Assembly: GCF_051020985.1 (NCBI RefSeq)
Contig: NC_135012.1
Location: 13,270,451-13,334,450, forward strand
Direction of reading: 5' to 3'
DNA length: 64,000 nt
Source: Nomia melanderi
Lineage: Eukaryota; Arthropoda; Insecta; Hymenoptera; Halictidae
Shown here piece by piece: positions 49,969 to 62,100 of this stretch; position 1 is the stretch's first letter; each line of letters begins with the position of its first letter. The position numbers were made by a program, and so were the translations under genes. The notes beneath the pieces were generated by a model. That model ran no database searches and had not been told where the DNA came from. It worked only from the letters and a program-made list of their open reading frames with translations.

Positions 49969-50949
49969 AACAAAAGGTATTTATAGTACTTTGTACGCGC
50001 GCGTCTGTTGCCTGCGCGCGGCTCGGCGCGTCCCTCGTCGACACACGCCGTCGGAGATGGGCCGACCGTCATCCGATTCTCTCATTAAGGATTACGAGCG
50101 TCCTACAGTCGGATTACCGATAAGTATTTATAATTACCGATTATTCAGTAATTATGATTGTCTAATAAAAGGGAATATCGCTAGTTACTACGAGATTCGA
50201 CCAAGTAAACCGGCGACCGCCGACTCTTGCCGATTCGTTAGACGAGTAGTAGTTGTGGATTAATAAATTACCGCACATCCGAGACGCAGGACGAACGTTT
50301 TCTCTTCTTTCAGCTCGCGGGGCCGAGGAACGAGCGGAGCGTTTCAGGAAGACGCTCTATTCCCCCTCGCGGAATGAGAACCGCTTGTAACCCGTTACAA
50401 CGCTTTTTCGATGATGTCAGGCGGCGAGCCCTCTGCCTCGAGGGCCACATTTTTCGGTAATTGACCGCCGCGCGTTGCTTCGAAATGACAAGTAAGAACG
50501 CGCACCCCTCGCCGTCTCGAGCGTCTTCATTAAATCCTTCGACGTACTCCTGTCGTGGATTAATAATGTCCGCGAAAACGGAGTAATCGACGCTCCGTCG
50601 TGTTCGTCGAGAAATTTCCATTACATTACACGGTACGAAATATGGATCGGTATCGAACGCGATCCATCGTCCGTCTTTCGTATCGCGAATCAACGTACTT
50701 CGAATGGAAAATGTTTCCCCGATATTTCATCTTGTTTGCGACGGGGCGATACTTTAAAAGCAAATACCCTCCGCGCTCACCGCTGCTCCGGACAGAATAG
50801 ACCGGCTGGCTCTCCTAAATAAGTTCCCCGACAGGTTTCAAAGTAGATTCTCCTCGGGCTCGGAGTCCGGAAAATCTGTTCTTCCCCCGCGTCCAATTTA
50901 ATCCGGACGGATGAAATTCTTCTTATTCACAACGGCGGGGACCGATCTC

Positions 50950-50984
50950 GAGACGGTTCTCCCGAGACGGTTCTCCCGAGACGG
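50950..50984. repeat. 14-bp tandem repeat (GAGACGGTTCTCCC)
   Basis: Two and a half perfect copies. The unit contains GAGACGGTTCTC, an imperfect inverted repeat. Confidence 0.88.
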
Positions 50985-52480
50985 CGAGCGCGCGGCGGGA
51001 TAAGCATTATCGTGATCTCGGAGTTCAATCCCTTTCGAGTAAGTAGCGTGGATCGCCGAGTATTCCCGTAACCAGACGGGATATAATCCCGGGCGGACTC
51101 GCGTCCCAAGTCAATATTTGTGTTACGCGAGTCGGGGGAACGGGGCGAAACATATGAAACACGTTTTCCTGTCGACGCAGCCCGGAGATCCGAGGAAACC
51201 GAGGCGCGACGACCTCTTCGTTTCGCCTCGAACAGGGGAGAAGCGACGGTAAGAGACGAGCTTTTGAAAGCTTTCGTGTATTTTTCTCCACACGCGTATG
51301 TACAATGTCTGGAAAGAAGAGGACTCCTAAGCTCTGCATTCTTCCGATAACGGGGAAATACATAAATATCACTCGGATCTGGAAATAAATACACTGTTGA
51401 TAATCGAGCGCGTTACAGGGGACAGAGTGGAATCGCGCTGGAAAATGTAGAAACGAGAGAAACAACGCGTTTTACGCCTAGCACTTGAGCAAACAGTCGT
51501 CGCGTTTCCTGTCATTGTTCGCGATTCTTTTCGCCGTCGATCAAATCCGCGCGTAAATTGTACAGGTCCCGCGTACTCGTTAATTAATTGACGTACAAGT
51601 AGGCGTGTATAAATATCGATACATTATAAATAACAGCTATACATGTAAAGGAATAATTACACGCTCGCCGGGATCCCCGGGTTCCATTCAAGCCGGGGCT
51701 TTAATAATACGCTCCAATTAAACGCGGTTCATTTATATCCGCGGGGTGAACCGTTGGACGATACACGGAGGTCGGAAACAATTCCAAGCGTGTCGTCGGG
51801 GCCGATAAATTTCACACTTGCGTCGCTTCGGTTCGCATCCTAGCGTTTTCCAAATAATTCACTCCTTTACATGAAACATCGGTCGTTGTCCGTTCTCGCA
51901 ATTAATCTTTAGAAAATTCGCCGTGCTCTTCTTTATAAAAGTAGAAAAATAGTGATTCGCTTTTCCAAATACTCGTATGTATATACAGCGTATATGCATC
52001 GTAAGATTGGAACACTTCTGCGAAGCCCTGGAAGAGACTTTATCCTTCTATAACATCCGTTTGCGAAAACTAATCATCGAAACGATCAAACTATCATCGA
52101 ACCTCGCTAGTTTGTGGTTAATCGATGAATCATGGACACACGAATACACGTCGGCGCGCGACAGCGTAAAAACCCGATAACACGCGTGAGCGTTCAGGAA
52201 CGAACTTTCAACCATTCGCAGCGTCGTAAATCGAATTTTCAATTAACGCTCGCGAACGGATAATCCGAAGCTCTGCATTTTTATCGCCTTCCCTCGTCTG
52301 CACGTGCGTCGTAAATACTTTTTTCCGCGAAACATCGTTATTGTATGGCAGACCGGTTCGCTCTGCCGACGAGTCGAGCGAACTCTGATAAAAGAAAACG
52401 CGATCGAACCGGCGTTGATCGTTAATTAATCATGCTAACGTTTCCTAGCGAATTTTTTACTGTCTGCCTTTCGACGGTTC

Positions 52481-52526
52481 TCCCTCCTCCTTCTCCTCCT
52501 CCTCCTCCTCCTCCTCCTCCTCCTCC
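52481..52526. repeat. TCC trinucleotide repeat
   Basis: About 45 bp of TCC/CCT, uninterrupted after 52494. Confidence 0.92.
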
Positions 52527-53211
52527 ATCGAACCTAAGGCGCGTCGAAAGGAGGGAGGCACTTGAACGGAATGCGGAAATTCTCCTGTAATTGGACAGAG
52601 TGTGAGAAGGCACGCCTCTTCTCACCTTTTCGACAGGGATGCGCCGTTCGTCGATAGAATAACATGGTAATCGATCAATACCGCAATCGAGACACGCGGC
52701 GAAATTTCTCTCTCGCCGCTGTGTCGTCTCGAGTGGCGATTTTCCGACAAGATACAGTCGTCGTCAAAATATAGCGAGAGCGTGAGTGATACTTTTAAGC
52801 TGGACCCTAAACTCTTCGGAATCAAGGATGTGAATCACCAGTGAAAATCCCGATGAGATCACGTTCCTGTTTGCTCTAACGTCGGAGAAATATCAGCTCG
52901 CTGTATCTTAGCAACGATTCCAAGTACAGATTTTTCCATAGATTACTAGTCGCGACACGCGAATGATCGTCCATCGGCCGGCAGAGTTGACCTAATATAT
53001 ATCGAGTATCCTTGCCAGTTCGTTCGAGTTGCTCGAGTCGCGCACTCTCCTCCGATATCATAACGCGGAGACGAGCGTGGTTCGACGAGGATCATTCCGT
53101 ATCTCGCGTGCGCACCCTCATCGTGCCGGTACTCCGCCAAGCCAGTGATTTCGAGCAAGACTATCAATTTCTAGGATCCGCGAACAGCCGTGCCGGATTT
53201 GATTCGGTACA

Positions 53212-54195
53212 TCAATAGTAGGAATTATCCTGCTGGTAGTCCGGATACCGAAGCGGCTGACGTATCGAGTTCGTTCCGTCGGGTTTCAGGAGGAAGAAGC
53301 TGGCCGGCTTGCCGTTGAACGTGTAAGGACCCTTGTCCAGATTGTTGATCGCGTTGTCCTCTGGTCTCTTGGCTGGTTTTAGGTTTGTCTGCCACTGATA
53401 GATCGACGTGGGCTTCCCGTTGCTGACGAACTCGTTCGACAAACTGTCCAGATTCATGATGGGACTGTCGGTCGGTTTCTTGCCGGCAGTCTTCTTCTGC
53501 CACTGATAGACAGACGTCGGTTTCCCGTTGCTCACGAAGTCGATCGGTAGCTTGATGAAGGGATTGACTGGCTGCTGGTAGACAGGCTTCGGTCGGGCAG
53601 GTCTGTTGTATGAAATCTGAGGTCGCAGGCTGGAGGTTGAGTAGGTTGGAGGCTGCGAGATGTAGCCTAATCCCGGGACGAACATGTACGGAGTGGGCGG
53701 CAGCCGGATGTAGAAGATGTTGCTCTCGTCGTACCTCTTCCCATCATCCTCCGCGTCGAAGCTGTTCCCGGTGTAATCAACGTCGTAGGGTATGTTCGAA
53801 AACGGCAGCTGCGGAACGATCGGGTAGTTGACGAAGATTGCCTTGTGCCTTCGATTCTTCTTCGAGACTCTCTCCCTGGCATCGTTGGACAGCTTCGACG
53901 CGGATTGCGCGGAATCAGGCTTACCCTCGGTTCTGGCGTGTTTGCTTAGATTCGCAGCTGGCAACGAACCGCCGCTCCTCGAATCGTTCGTTCCACCGCT
54001 GGACTTCTCCGATTGCTTTTTTGCCGGTTGATTCGTCGCGTCCCTGCCGGTGACAATCTCGGCTTCCGCGGGGACCGGGGCCTCTTCGTCCTTGCCGCGG
54101 GGGGAGATCCGCGCGTCGGGCCCGGCGATCTCTCGCAGAGGTGCCGCCGTCGCGGACGCCACGATGGACACTAGCAGAACCAGCGACGTCCTCAT
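53212..54195 (-). CDS. Secreted protein with three NGKP motifs (copy 2)
   Basis: One complete coding exon of 327 codons. A TTTTCCAG acceptor lies six bases before the ATG (the exon begins at 54201), so the first exon is untranslated. Residues 1-18 are a clear signal peptide with likely cleavage after ASATAA. Residues 20-115 are polar and disordered in composition. A FYIRLPPTPYMFVPG block at 161-175 is followed by a Pro/Tyr-rich stretch. Three motif repeats follow: DFVSNGKPTSVYQW at 219-232, EFVSNGKPTSIYQW at 255-268, and a shorter YTFNGKPASFFLL at 291-303. The last 17 residues are Pro/Tyr/Gln-rich. The motif (hydrophobic-x-x-NGKP-x-x-aromatic) and the YI-x-LP-x-x-PY block are shared with the + gene at 47.65 kb. 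Predicted extracellular, possibly a structural or cuticle-associated component by composition; that is a guess. Codons alternate well with no breaks. Confidence 0.9.
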   Translation of the reverse strand: MRTSLVLLVSIVASATAAPLREIAGPDARISPRGKDEEAPVPAEAEIVTGRDATNQPAKKQSEKSSGGTNDSRSGGSLPAANLSKHARTEGKPDSAQSASKLSNDARERVSKKNRRHKAIFVNYPIVPQLPFSNIPYDVDYTGNSFDAEDDGKRYDESNIFYIRLPPTPYMFVPGLGYISQPPTYSTSSLRPQISYNRPARPKPVYQQPVNPFIKLPIDFVSNGKPTSVYQWQKKTAGKKPTDSPIMNLDSLSNEFVSNGKPTSIYQWQTNLKPAKRPEDNAINNLDKGPYTFNGKPASFFLLKPDGTNSIRQPLRYPDYQQDNSYY

Positions 54196-56180
54196 GGTTC
54201 ACTGGAAAAAGAAAGAAACTGGTCACCGTATCTTCGCAGAACTCGCGCTTCGTTGGGAACTTCCGCGTGCCCGATGTTTTCCCTTCATTTACGTTCCACC
54301 GTCTTCGTCCCTGTGGAGTAACAGTGCCATCTAACGCGGACAATGGTCGAGAGGACGATTTATCCTTTCGCCAGGGGCCGTATCGAGAGGCGGATGAAAC
54401 GCGCGACTCGAGGATTCGCTCTCGGCCGAGTACCTGCTAATCGACAGAGATACGAGAGTCATTGGCTACCGCTGCATTATGCGAGCAACGTCCACCGGAG
54501 TTCGTGTAATCCGGCTTAAGGGTATTTACGACGTGTTACGGGCCCAGCGAGCAGATTAACTTATTAGCATCGGTAAGGGAGAAACTAACGATATCCAGGT
54601 GCGAAATACGCTGCCAACGGGGAACACTTTCCCTCCGAGAGGCTGCTGTCGCGTATAATCTGGCCAGCTCGCCGAACGTTATCCGCCGATTAATCGACGG
54701 TGTGCCGAACGAGCGCAGGTTAATCGCGTGCAATCGCGAAATCAAAGATGGTCATCCTTCTTTAAACGGCCGCTCTCCGTCGACCGTCATCGCCCCCGTC
54801 TCGCTCGGCCAGTGCGAGAAAAGGAAGATTCTCCAGTTCCTCGAGAAGCAAGAACGATCGTGCAGGGTGTGAATGGCCGTAGCGTTTTTCCAGCGGCACC
54901 GAACGCGTCAACTCGCTCGGCCATTTCCGCGGAGATAATGATGCTCCATTGAGCCGCAACCTTGTTCGCCATGTAAACGCGTTCCGGTGAACGGAGGCGT
55001 CGACGACGGGACCGTATCATCGGCAAACGAGCCAAAACAAATTGTCCAGGCCGATCGCGGCCGGACCTCCTTAAGGAGGATAACTCGTTTCCTCGAGACT
55101 CCGTCCTGCAGCCGCTACCTCGCCCCTCTCCGCCGGCGGACTGTCGCGTCGCGGCGATTCTCCGGGCAGGCCGACGTCGAATAAATCACGGCGGCCGGTG
55201 GCAGCGCGAGCGAAAAGAGTAGAAAAAGATGGGATTCTCGCGCGTCCGCCGGAGGGATAAGAGGATAAACGAAGAAAGGGAGAAAGGTCGGGGTAAGAAG
55301 ACGCGGTGGACAAACTCTCCGGGAGAGATCCGGCCGGCATTTGGACGGGCGCGCGCACATTCCGCGGCGTTCGAGGTTTTCTTCTGGTCCGTGCCGGCGG
55401 CGCGAACCCCGAGGGAAACAAGAGCACCAGGAATGGTAATTGAAAGCGGGTTATAAAATCGTCGAGTCACGCATTCCTGCCGCGAACTTGTGCTCGCGGG
55501 GAGACCTTGCAGAAGGTCGGCCTCTGGAGGGAAAAGAAAACCTGTCGCTACCGCCGCGGAGGGACCGAGAGCGACGAGGAGGAAACAAGAGAAAAGAAAG
55601 CAGCGGCACCGCTCGGAAGACGGACGGCGGGGGAAGGAAAGCTACAGGATTTCGTAACAGCTCGGCCGGTGTCAGGCTGCCACGAGTTTATCAACGCGTC
55701 GTTAATGGTACCGGTCGATCGTTAATTGGACCGCCCCCTTCGAGGGTGGCCCCGGCCCACCCGTCCGCGGCCGCGCTGCGCTAATGCTAATGTTCGAATC
55801 TCGCGTGTAGCTGGCGCCTGCGATCCGCGGCAAAAACAAAATCGCAGCCTCTTGATCGGTAACCAACCCGGCAATCAGCAGGTAATACCCGACGGCGGAC
55901 CTGTCCGTCCGCGGACGCGACGACAGCGAATCACCGTCGACCGGTTCCTGCTGCCCCGTCCGCGCTTCTTTTTCGTCTAACGCGTCTCGACGGAGCTCCA
56001 CGGCAATTAAAAGCATGCCAGCCGATCCGACTGACAAATATCCTCCCCCGGGTCCTGGGGGTTCTCCGCTCGACGTTAATCCTGTCGGGGGTGCGATTCG
56101 AGAGGATGATACGTAGGATAATCGGTGGGCGCGTCATCATTACGATTAAATACTGAAAGACTGTTGGGCGATAACCGGTT
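54196..56180. other. Upstream region of NGKP copy 2, otherwise non-coding
   Basis: Immediately upstream on the minus strand is a pyrimidine-rich acceptor (54202-54216), so the promoter and an untranslated first exon of the NGKP gene should lie above 54.2 kb. I could not place them. No TATA box in the expected position. Remaining frames are short and overlapping. Confidence 0.4.
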
Positions 56181-59100
56181 ATTATCCTCGCGCAGCTCGT
56201 TTTTGCCAGCCGCCTGCGAGTAAGGTAAGCCGACTGCCTTTTCGCCCGACGGTGAGCTGCCAGCCAGGTGCAGGGACCTGCGTTATCAGCCACTGGTCTT
56301 GCGTTCGGCCGTTCAACCTCGCCGATCCTGACAGGTGAGCCGCACGCGACGCGTTTCCGATCATTACGGCGCACGGACACTTTGTATACGAAACTTGAAC
56401 TCATCACGCCGATTGGGACCGTCTTTTTGTTCGTCGGCACGGAATCTCGTCCGTTGAATTGCTGCTCGAGGAATTTTCTTCTCGTCCGTGAAGAGCTCCC
56501 TTCGGAGTTCCGTCGATCAAAGGGGACGAGGGAGAATTGCGAAACGCGAGCTGTCTCCTCGCCGATCCTTCGTCAAACGTTCCTCTTTAAGGACGTCCTC
56601 TTAGCCTCTTTTTACCGGCCGCGCTGGTTCCCTCGGTCGTTTTTCAACGTCGAAACGCGAGGCCCCCCTCGCGATACACCGTTACTTTGCCGAAATAAAA
56701 TGCCGGTGCGCGCATACGCGTGCGCGTTTTCGCGGACAGCTCCGTCAGGAAGCCGGCGCGTTCGTGACAGGAAAGACGAGAGGAGAAGGGACGAGGCGCG
56801 GACGAGAATCGGCAGTCGCGGCATGAACGGGGCGTTTCTGGGATAAAAGGTCTCGTTCCACCTTCGTCACGTGTCATTAGGATCCCGGTCTTCTTCCGGT
56901 ACGTTGCTCCCGTAATTACGCTTAATTGGATAGAAATTCGTGAAACGTCACGCGTACAATCGTTCGTGCCGGCTGAACGAAGATCGACGCAGAGTAATTT
57001 CTCTGCTGCGGCCGTCGCGGCGTCGGGGGGAGCGCATTCCAGGTCAGCTGATCGTAAAGGTGTTGAGATTTAACGGGTTGACGCTCTAACAATCATTCGT
57101 TTGTTTGCGCGTTTACTTTATGGTTTATGCCACTCTACGATCGAGCGATTAAGCGCTGGAAGCGTTAAATGATTCCGGATGAGGATTATCCGCGGTTCAC
57201 CGGCTAACACGTTTAACGTGGGAGGATTCTTCTACTACCGCTGATGAACATATCTTTCATCACCGGCCGCCTAATTAGACTCTGGAATAATTGAAAATTT
57301 GTTATCCTCGTAGAGCTAGTTTAACGCGATCCCGCGATTTATGGATCTTCCGCCGAACGCGTTAGAGGCTACCGTAGATCTCGCGGAAATGTAGATCACA
57401 GGGACAATTAATTAAGTCGTCGTATGAAATGCCACTCGACGGAACACACTTTCTAGAAAACGGACGTTTTATTCGATCATTCGTTTCTGCGATACTTTCT
57501 TGGTCACCTATCAATCTTCGAGAACGCACAGAGGGAGAGAGAGAGAGAGCGACAGCAATGGCAGGCAGCGGTCTCGTTCGTTGGAAATAATTGCGGGTTA
57601 ATCGTAATGTACAATCATCGGAGCGGAAACCGGGACATTTCTTCTTTCCGCCGTGCCTTCGACTGATTTTCGACGGATCGAGGGAACGGTGGACACGCGC
57701 GGCCCCGCGTGTGGATCTGCCGGCTCGTTCCGACAGCAGCCGGGTACGTGACCGAGGGCTCGTTACCGAATGAAATGGACGCGGAAATCGTTGTAAAACG
57801 GTCGGAGCTTCGCACCGGCAACGGACACGAAAGGCAACGAATATTTCTGCTTTAACGGTCTTTCGAAGGAATCCATAAATTTCTAATGCGTACCGAACGA
57901 TTTCTCTTCCCCCCCCGGCCGCCCCTCTTTACAGCACGTAACTCTCTCATACGCCGCTCGCGAAACGATTACACTCCTGTGTCGGTTCGATTTTTCGCCT
58001 AATACGGATTTTCGCTCGGCTCTCGAGGCTGTTAATTAGGCTTCGACGCCTCGTAACGGTGGATAATTGCGGCTGAGTAATCTTTAATAAACAAGACAGG
58101 GCCGCGTAATTCGTCCGGCGCCCGTTTCGTTTCCCCTTTTACGATTTCGGGCCTGTTCGGCCGCCGGGAAAGCGCGCTCGGAAAAGGGAAAAGGCGTGTT
58201 TCTCTCGGCTCGCCGGCAATTTCGAGGATCGGAAACCGGCCAAATTCGGGCATGCGATCCCCGATGATGCTTAGCGGTTCATCGTTCCCGGCCGCGCCGC
58301 TCTCGTGTATTTCTAATTATGCAGGCAATTTTACGGTGCCGCGCTCTGTACGGTATAACGTAAATATTCGCCGGCGATGCGCGCGTATATCAACGTGCGC
58401 TCGGCACACGGGGATTTTCATACTCTGATTCATTCATCGCTCGAGCAAATACGAACACATGTTGCCCCGGACAAAGGCACGCTGCCATTACGCCCGGCAC
58501 GCTATCATTTCCGTGAAACATTGGCCGCGCCGCGGAGCAATTCGAGCGCCGCGCGCCGCGCGCCGCGCGCCGGCTACGTAAGAACCGCGTTAAACTTCGA
58601 TACCGCAAGAAGGCCCATTTGATCCGCGCTCCGTTCCGCGCTTCGACCGGGAAGAAGCTCGTCGCTTTAACGAGGACGGAAAAGAAGAGGCAGGATGAAT
58701 AATTAATAAGCGGGGACGCGCAACGATCGAGGAAAGGGAGTTTAATGTGCGAATGATAAAATTATTACGCGTTAGGATTAACCATCTGGCTGGCGAGCTA
58801 TGCGAGCAAAAACTTTAACGTTCCCGTGAATCGAATTCCAGCTGTAATGGAGTGTCTTCATTATAATTATCCTCTCGCGGGATGGATCGTGAGTACGCTT
58901 TCCGAAATGTTTTTGTCGCGGACGGAAGAACTAAAGTGGAAATGATGAAACACTCGGTGGCTCGCGTTTCTCAGAAACGAGAACCTTTATTGTCCGCGAT
59001 ATGGACCATTCCATTCGGATGTTGCGTTTCGACGTTCATTCTTGGAACAGCGAGTTGAACGACTGAATACTAGCTTTTCCCAAGCGAAGCAAGGGGACGC

Positions 59101-62100
59101 AGAAGCGAATATCGAACGATCAGAGATGCACATAGATAAGCAACAATCAGGATCAATAAACGAATAAACTCTACTTTCTCGTGGAGGAAAAAAGCTGCGG
59201 AGAAGCGGATATTAGTAGCTCGTTCATAGCGCTCGAGGTGAAGAACGTTACGCTGGCAAAAAGGAGACGGGTCGTCAGCGGTTGAAGCATGAGCGTTGAA
59301 GGCATCCTAGACACGAAAGCACTAATTTAAGTATCGCCAATTTGAGCGGCATCGAAGGTCGCACGTGGCCGACGGAACGAGCGTGGACTTTCTCATAATT
59401 GCACCGGCAGTCACGAAGGTCGGTTCGTCTGCGGTTGGTTCTCGCACGATCCCAATCGTTCCTAGAGGCAAGCTGTTCTTCCAACATAACAAACAATGGT
59501 CTCTTCCGTTCCGTTGCCAGCGTACGCGCGCTACGTAACGTGGATTACGCTCGATTCGTCGCGATTCGATAACTGTACAGGATCGTTCTTTCCGGCGTGC
59601 CGCAGCGTCCCGAATCTCGTTTGTCTCGGGGATTCTTATCTGTTCGTAAAACCTTTGCCCGTTAGACAGCGCCGACTTCTTTCCAGAGTATTCGTGCGAT
59701 CTTCCCTTTTGTATCTATAACGTTCGAGCGTTTCGAGATTTATCTTTCGACAATAGAAATCGCTGTGTTGGCGACATCCGGATTTTCAATGGCAAATTGC
59801 AAACAAATCGTTCGACTCGTTCGACGATAGATTACCGCGCGGTTCTCCTTTCTCGATATTTCAAAGTTCAGTGAATCGGTCGGTTCGATCAGAAAAACTG
59901 TCGCGCATTCCAAAAAATCCTTGTCCACGAAGGATTAAGATTTCGAATGCGGACAGTAACGATACGAATTCGTTCCGCTTAATCGATGACTCGGTTTACC
60001 GGCGACATTCCCGAGGCACTTGTCGGCTCGAAAAACCGATGATCGACGCGATTATCTCCGCCCACCGTGTTTGTTAGCAACATCCACCGCTTTGTTTCAT
60101 TTTCGCCGGCAACAAAGGTACCGTAAGCATTCGCCGCTCGAAGAATTCGCGGCTGAAACCGTAAGCAGGATCCTCCGGTAGTCGAGAACATAATAACTCG
60201 CCGGTTTGGATACGCGACAGGGAGTTCGGGCTCGATCACGCGTTACGAAAATCGAATTAACCTCTTTCGGGAGCTTAGCGGATTCGAGGCGTTTTTTCCC
60301 CCGGATCTCCGATCCGATCTGTAGATCCCCGACTCGGCTTTTTTCCGCGGGCGAACTGCAGTTCAAAGAACAGCGACACAATGGTCCGCCGAAACGACTG
60401 AACTTCGAGGAAAGAGACGATCCGGGGGAAGAAGCGCGGGCATCGATCCGACCTAGCTATCAATTACGTAATTAGATGCGGCTGTCCGGATCGACCACGG
60501 CCGTCATTGTGATGACTAATTATATTTTCCGAGATCAGTCATCCGGAGTGTGGTTAAATTGAACGTCCGGCGGGTCGTCGGCGGCCAGGGTCACTGATCC
60601 GCGCGGTATTCCGCCGAGCCGGATCGCAGGAAAGCCGCCGGAACCGATCGTGGAAATTCGCTTTGCCTCGTGCGATCCGCCGGATCGTTAGAAAGTATTC
60701 GATCGGACCGACGCCCGTTTCGCGGGAAGATCTCTCGGACGCTTCGGCGGCCTTGACACGCAAAACCGAGTCGAGAAACAACGGTGCCGGTGATTTTGCC
60801 GCTCGAGAAAACGCACTTGTATTTTTCTGGGTCCGCCCGCGGGACTCGAATCCACGGTGAAAGTAGCCGCCGCCACATGTCACCGTGAAATTCGCTGCTG
60901 CGTGCGAATCGTCGTAGAAATCCGACGGAAAAGGAGCAACAAGCTGGAAACGAGGAAGGCGGCGGCGATCGCTCGATTAAACAGGGTCGATTTCTAATAA
61001 CGTCCGCGAACTGGAAGGAGACGCCGCGCGCGGATCGGCCGGGGACGCCGAGGAGAGGATTCACGGGTGATGCGCCGCAAAATAAGAAGCACGGCCTCTA
61101 ACGACGCGATTCAAGCTGGATTTCATGGAAATAAAGGCGCGCCCGGCGAGGGAGAATCATCCGGCCGGATCGGCAGCGACCGGCGGCCGCGTTCCACCGT
61201 TCGCCACGATTAGATACGCAAATTCGGCCTGATTAGAGCCGACCTTCGCTAGACTCCAGCCTATCGGGCCCGACTTGTTTCGTTTCGCCGTTAAAACTGG
61301 CCCCGTCGAACCACCGTACCGTTAGGGTTCACGCAGAGATCCGTCGGCGTTTCTTGAAAAACTTGCATCGCGTCACCGGGAACCAACGGTATAGTCGCGA
61401 ATCGTACCACTCTGGAGGGGAGGCACCAACAGGGCAACGCCGATTAACCTAGATACGGTTTCGAGTGTGTTTACATAGTTCGAGTCACATTTCTAGCCGT
61501 CTCGTCGACCCTGCCGCGTCCCTCGGGTCTTTTTTGACCCAGTAACGCTCCCACCGCGTTCCGTTAAACCCGTGGCGCGTAGTTGTACGGGCAACCGTGG
61601 ACGATTTCCATCGATTCGCCCGTTTCCCTGGAGAATTCTGTTCGCCCGTTCAGGTCGTTCGTTCCCCGATTCGCGGCAGCTTGTTTTCCAGAGGTTGCGC
61701 GGGATAATTCGCGCATCGCGGATATCGCGTTCCTCGTCGCTCGTTCCTCCGCGGCTGGACGCGTGTCGGCGTCGCCTGTTTACTCGGGGGTCCCGTCGAT
61801 TTGTATTCGAAACTGGCGGCGAGTGAAATCCGAAACCGGTCGGTCGGTCGGCCGGTCCGATACGCGTCGTCGATTCGCGCGGCCGTGCGAAAATCGTCCG
61901 CGAGCGGCTATCGACAGCCATCTCACGGACGCCTGGGCACCGTAAATAGAAATGAGCTTTTGCCTGGACGTTCTATCGGCGATCGGTAGTGACCGCTTTC
62001 GAATTTTTCGATATTGACCGCCTCGGGATCGGCGCGCGGTATCCTCGTCGCGCGCCCGTTTGGCAACGACCGAGGGAACCGGTCGCGTTATCATTTGAAA

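Larger units (their letters stand above)
48644..49990 (+). other. Probable 3'UTR of the NGKP protein gene (copy 1)
   Basis: The first canonical + strand AATAAA I see after the stop is at 49963-49968, following AT-rich sequence, giving a 3'UTR of about 1.3 kb. It contains the CGAGA pentamer repeat at 49569-49654. No coding segment seen. Confidence 0.4.
49991..53211. other. Region between the two convergent NGKP genes
   Basis: Holds a 14-bp duplication (50950-50984) and a TCC repeat (52481-52526). A minus-strand open frame from about 50720 down to 50310 reads in a protein-like way but lacks an ATG and clear splice sites. I found no obvious AATAAA for the minus-strand NGKP gene; the AT-rich block near 52990-53000 could serve. 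Confidence 0.4.

Noticed and set aside
60800..60880. tRNA-like T-arm text (TTCGAGTCC) on the minus strand
   Set aside because: The T-stem does not close and no matching acceptor stem or anticodon arm lies at the right distance.
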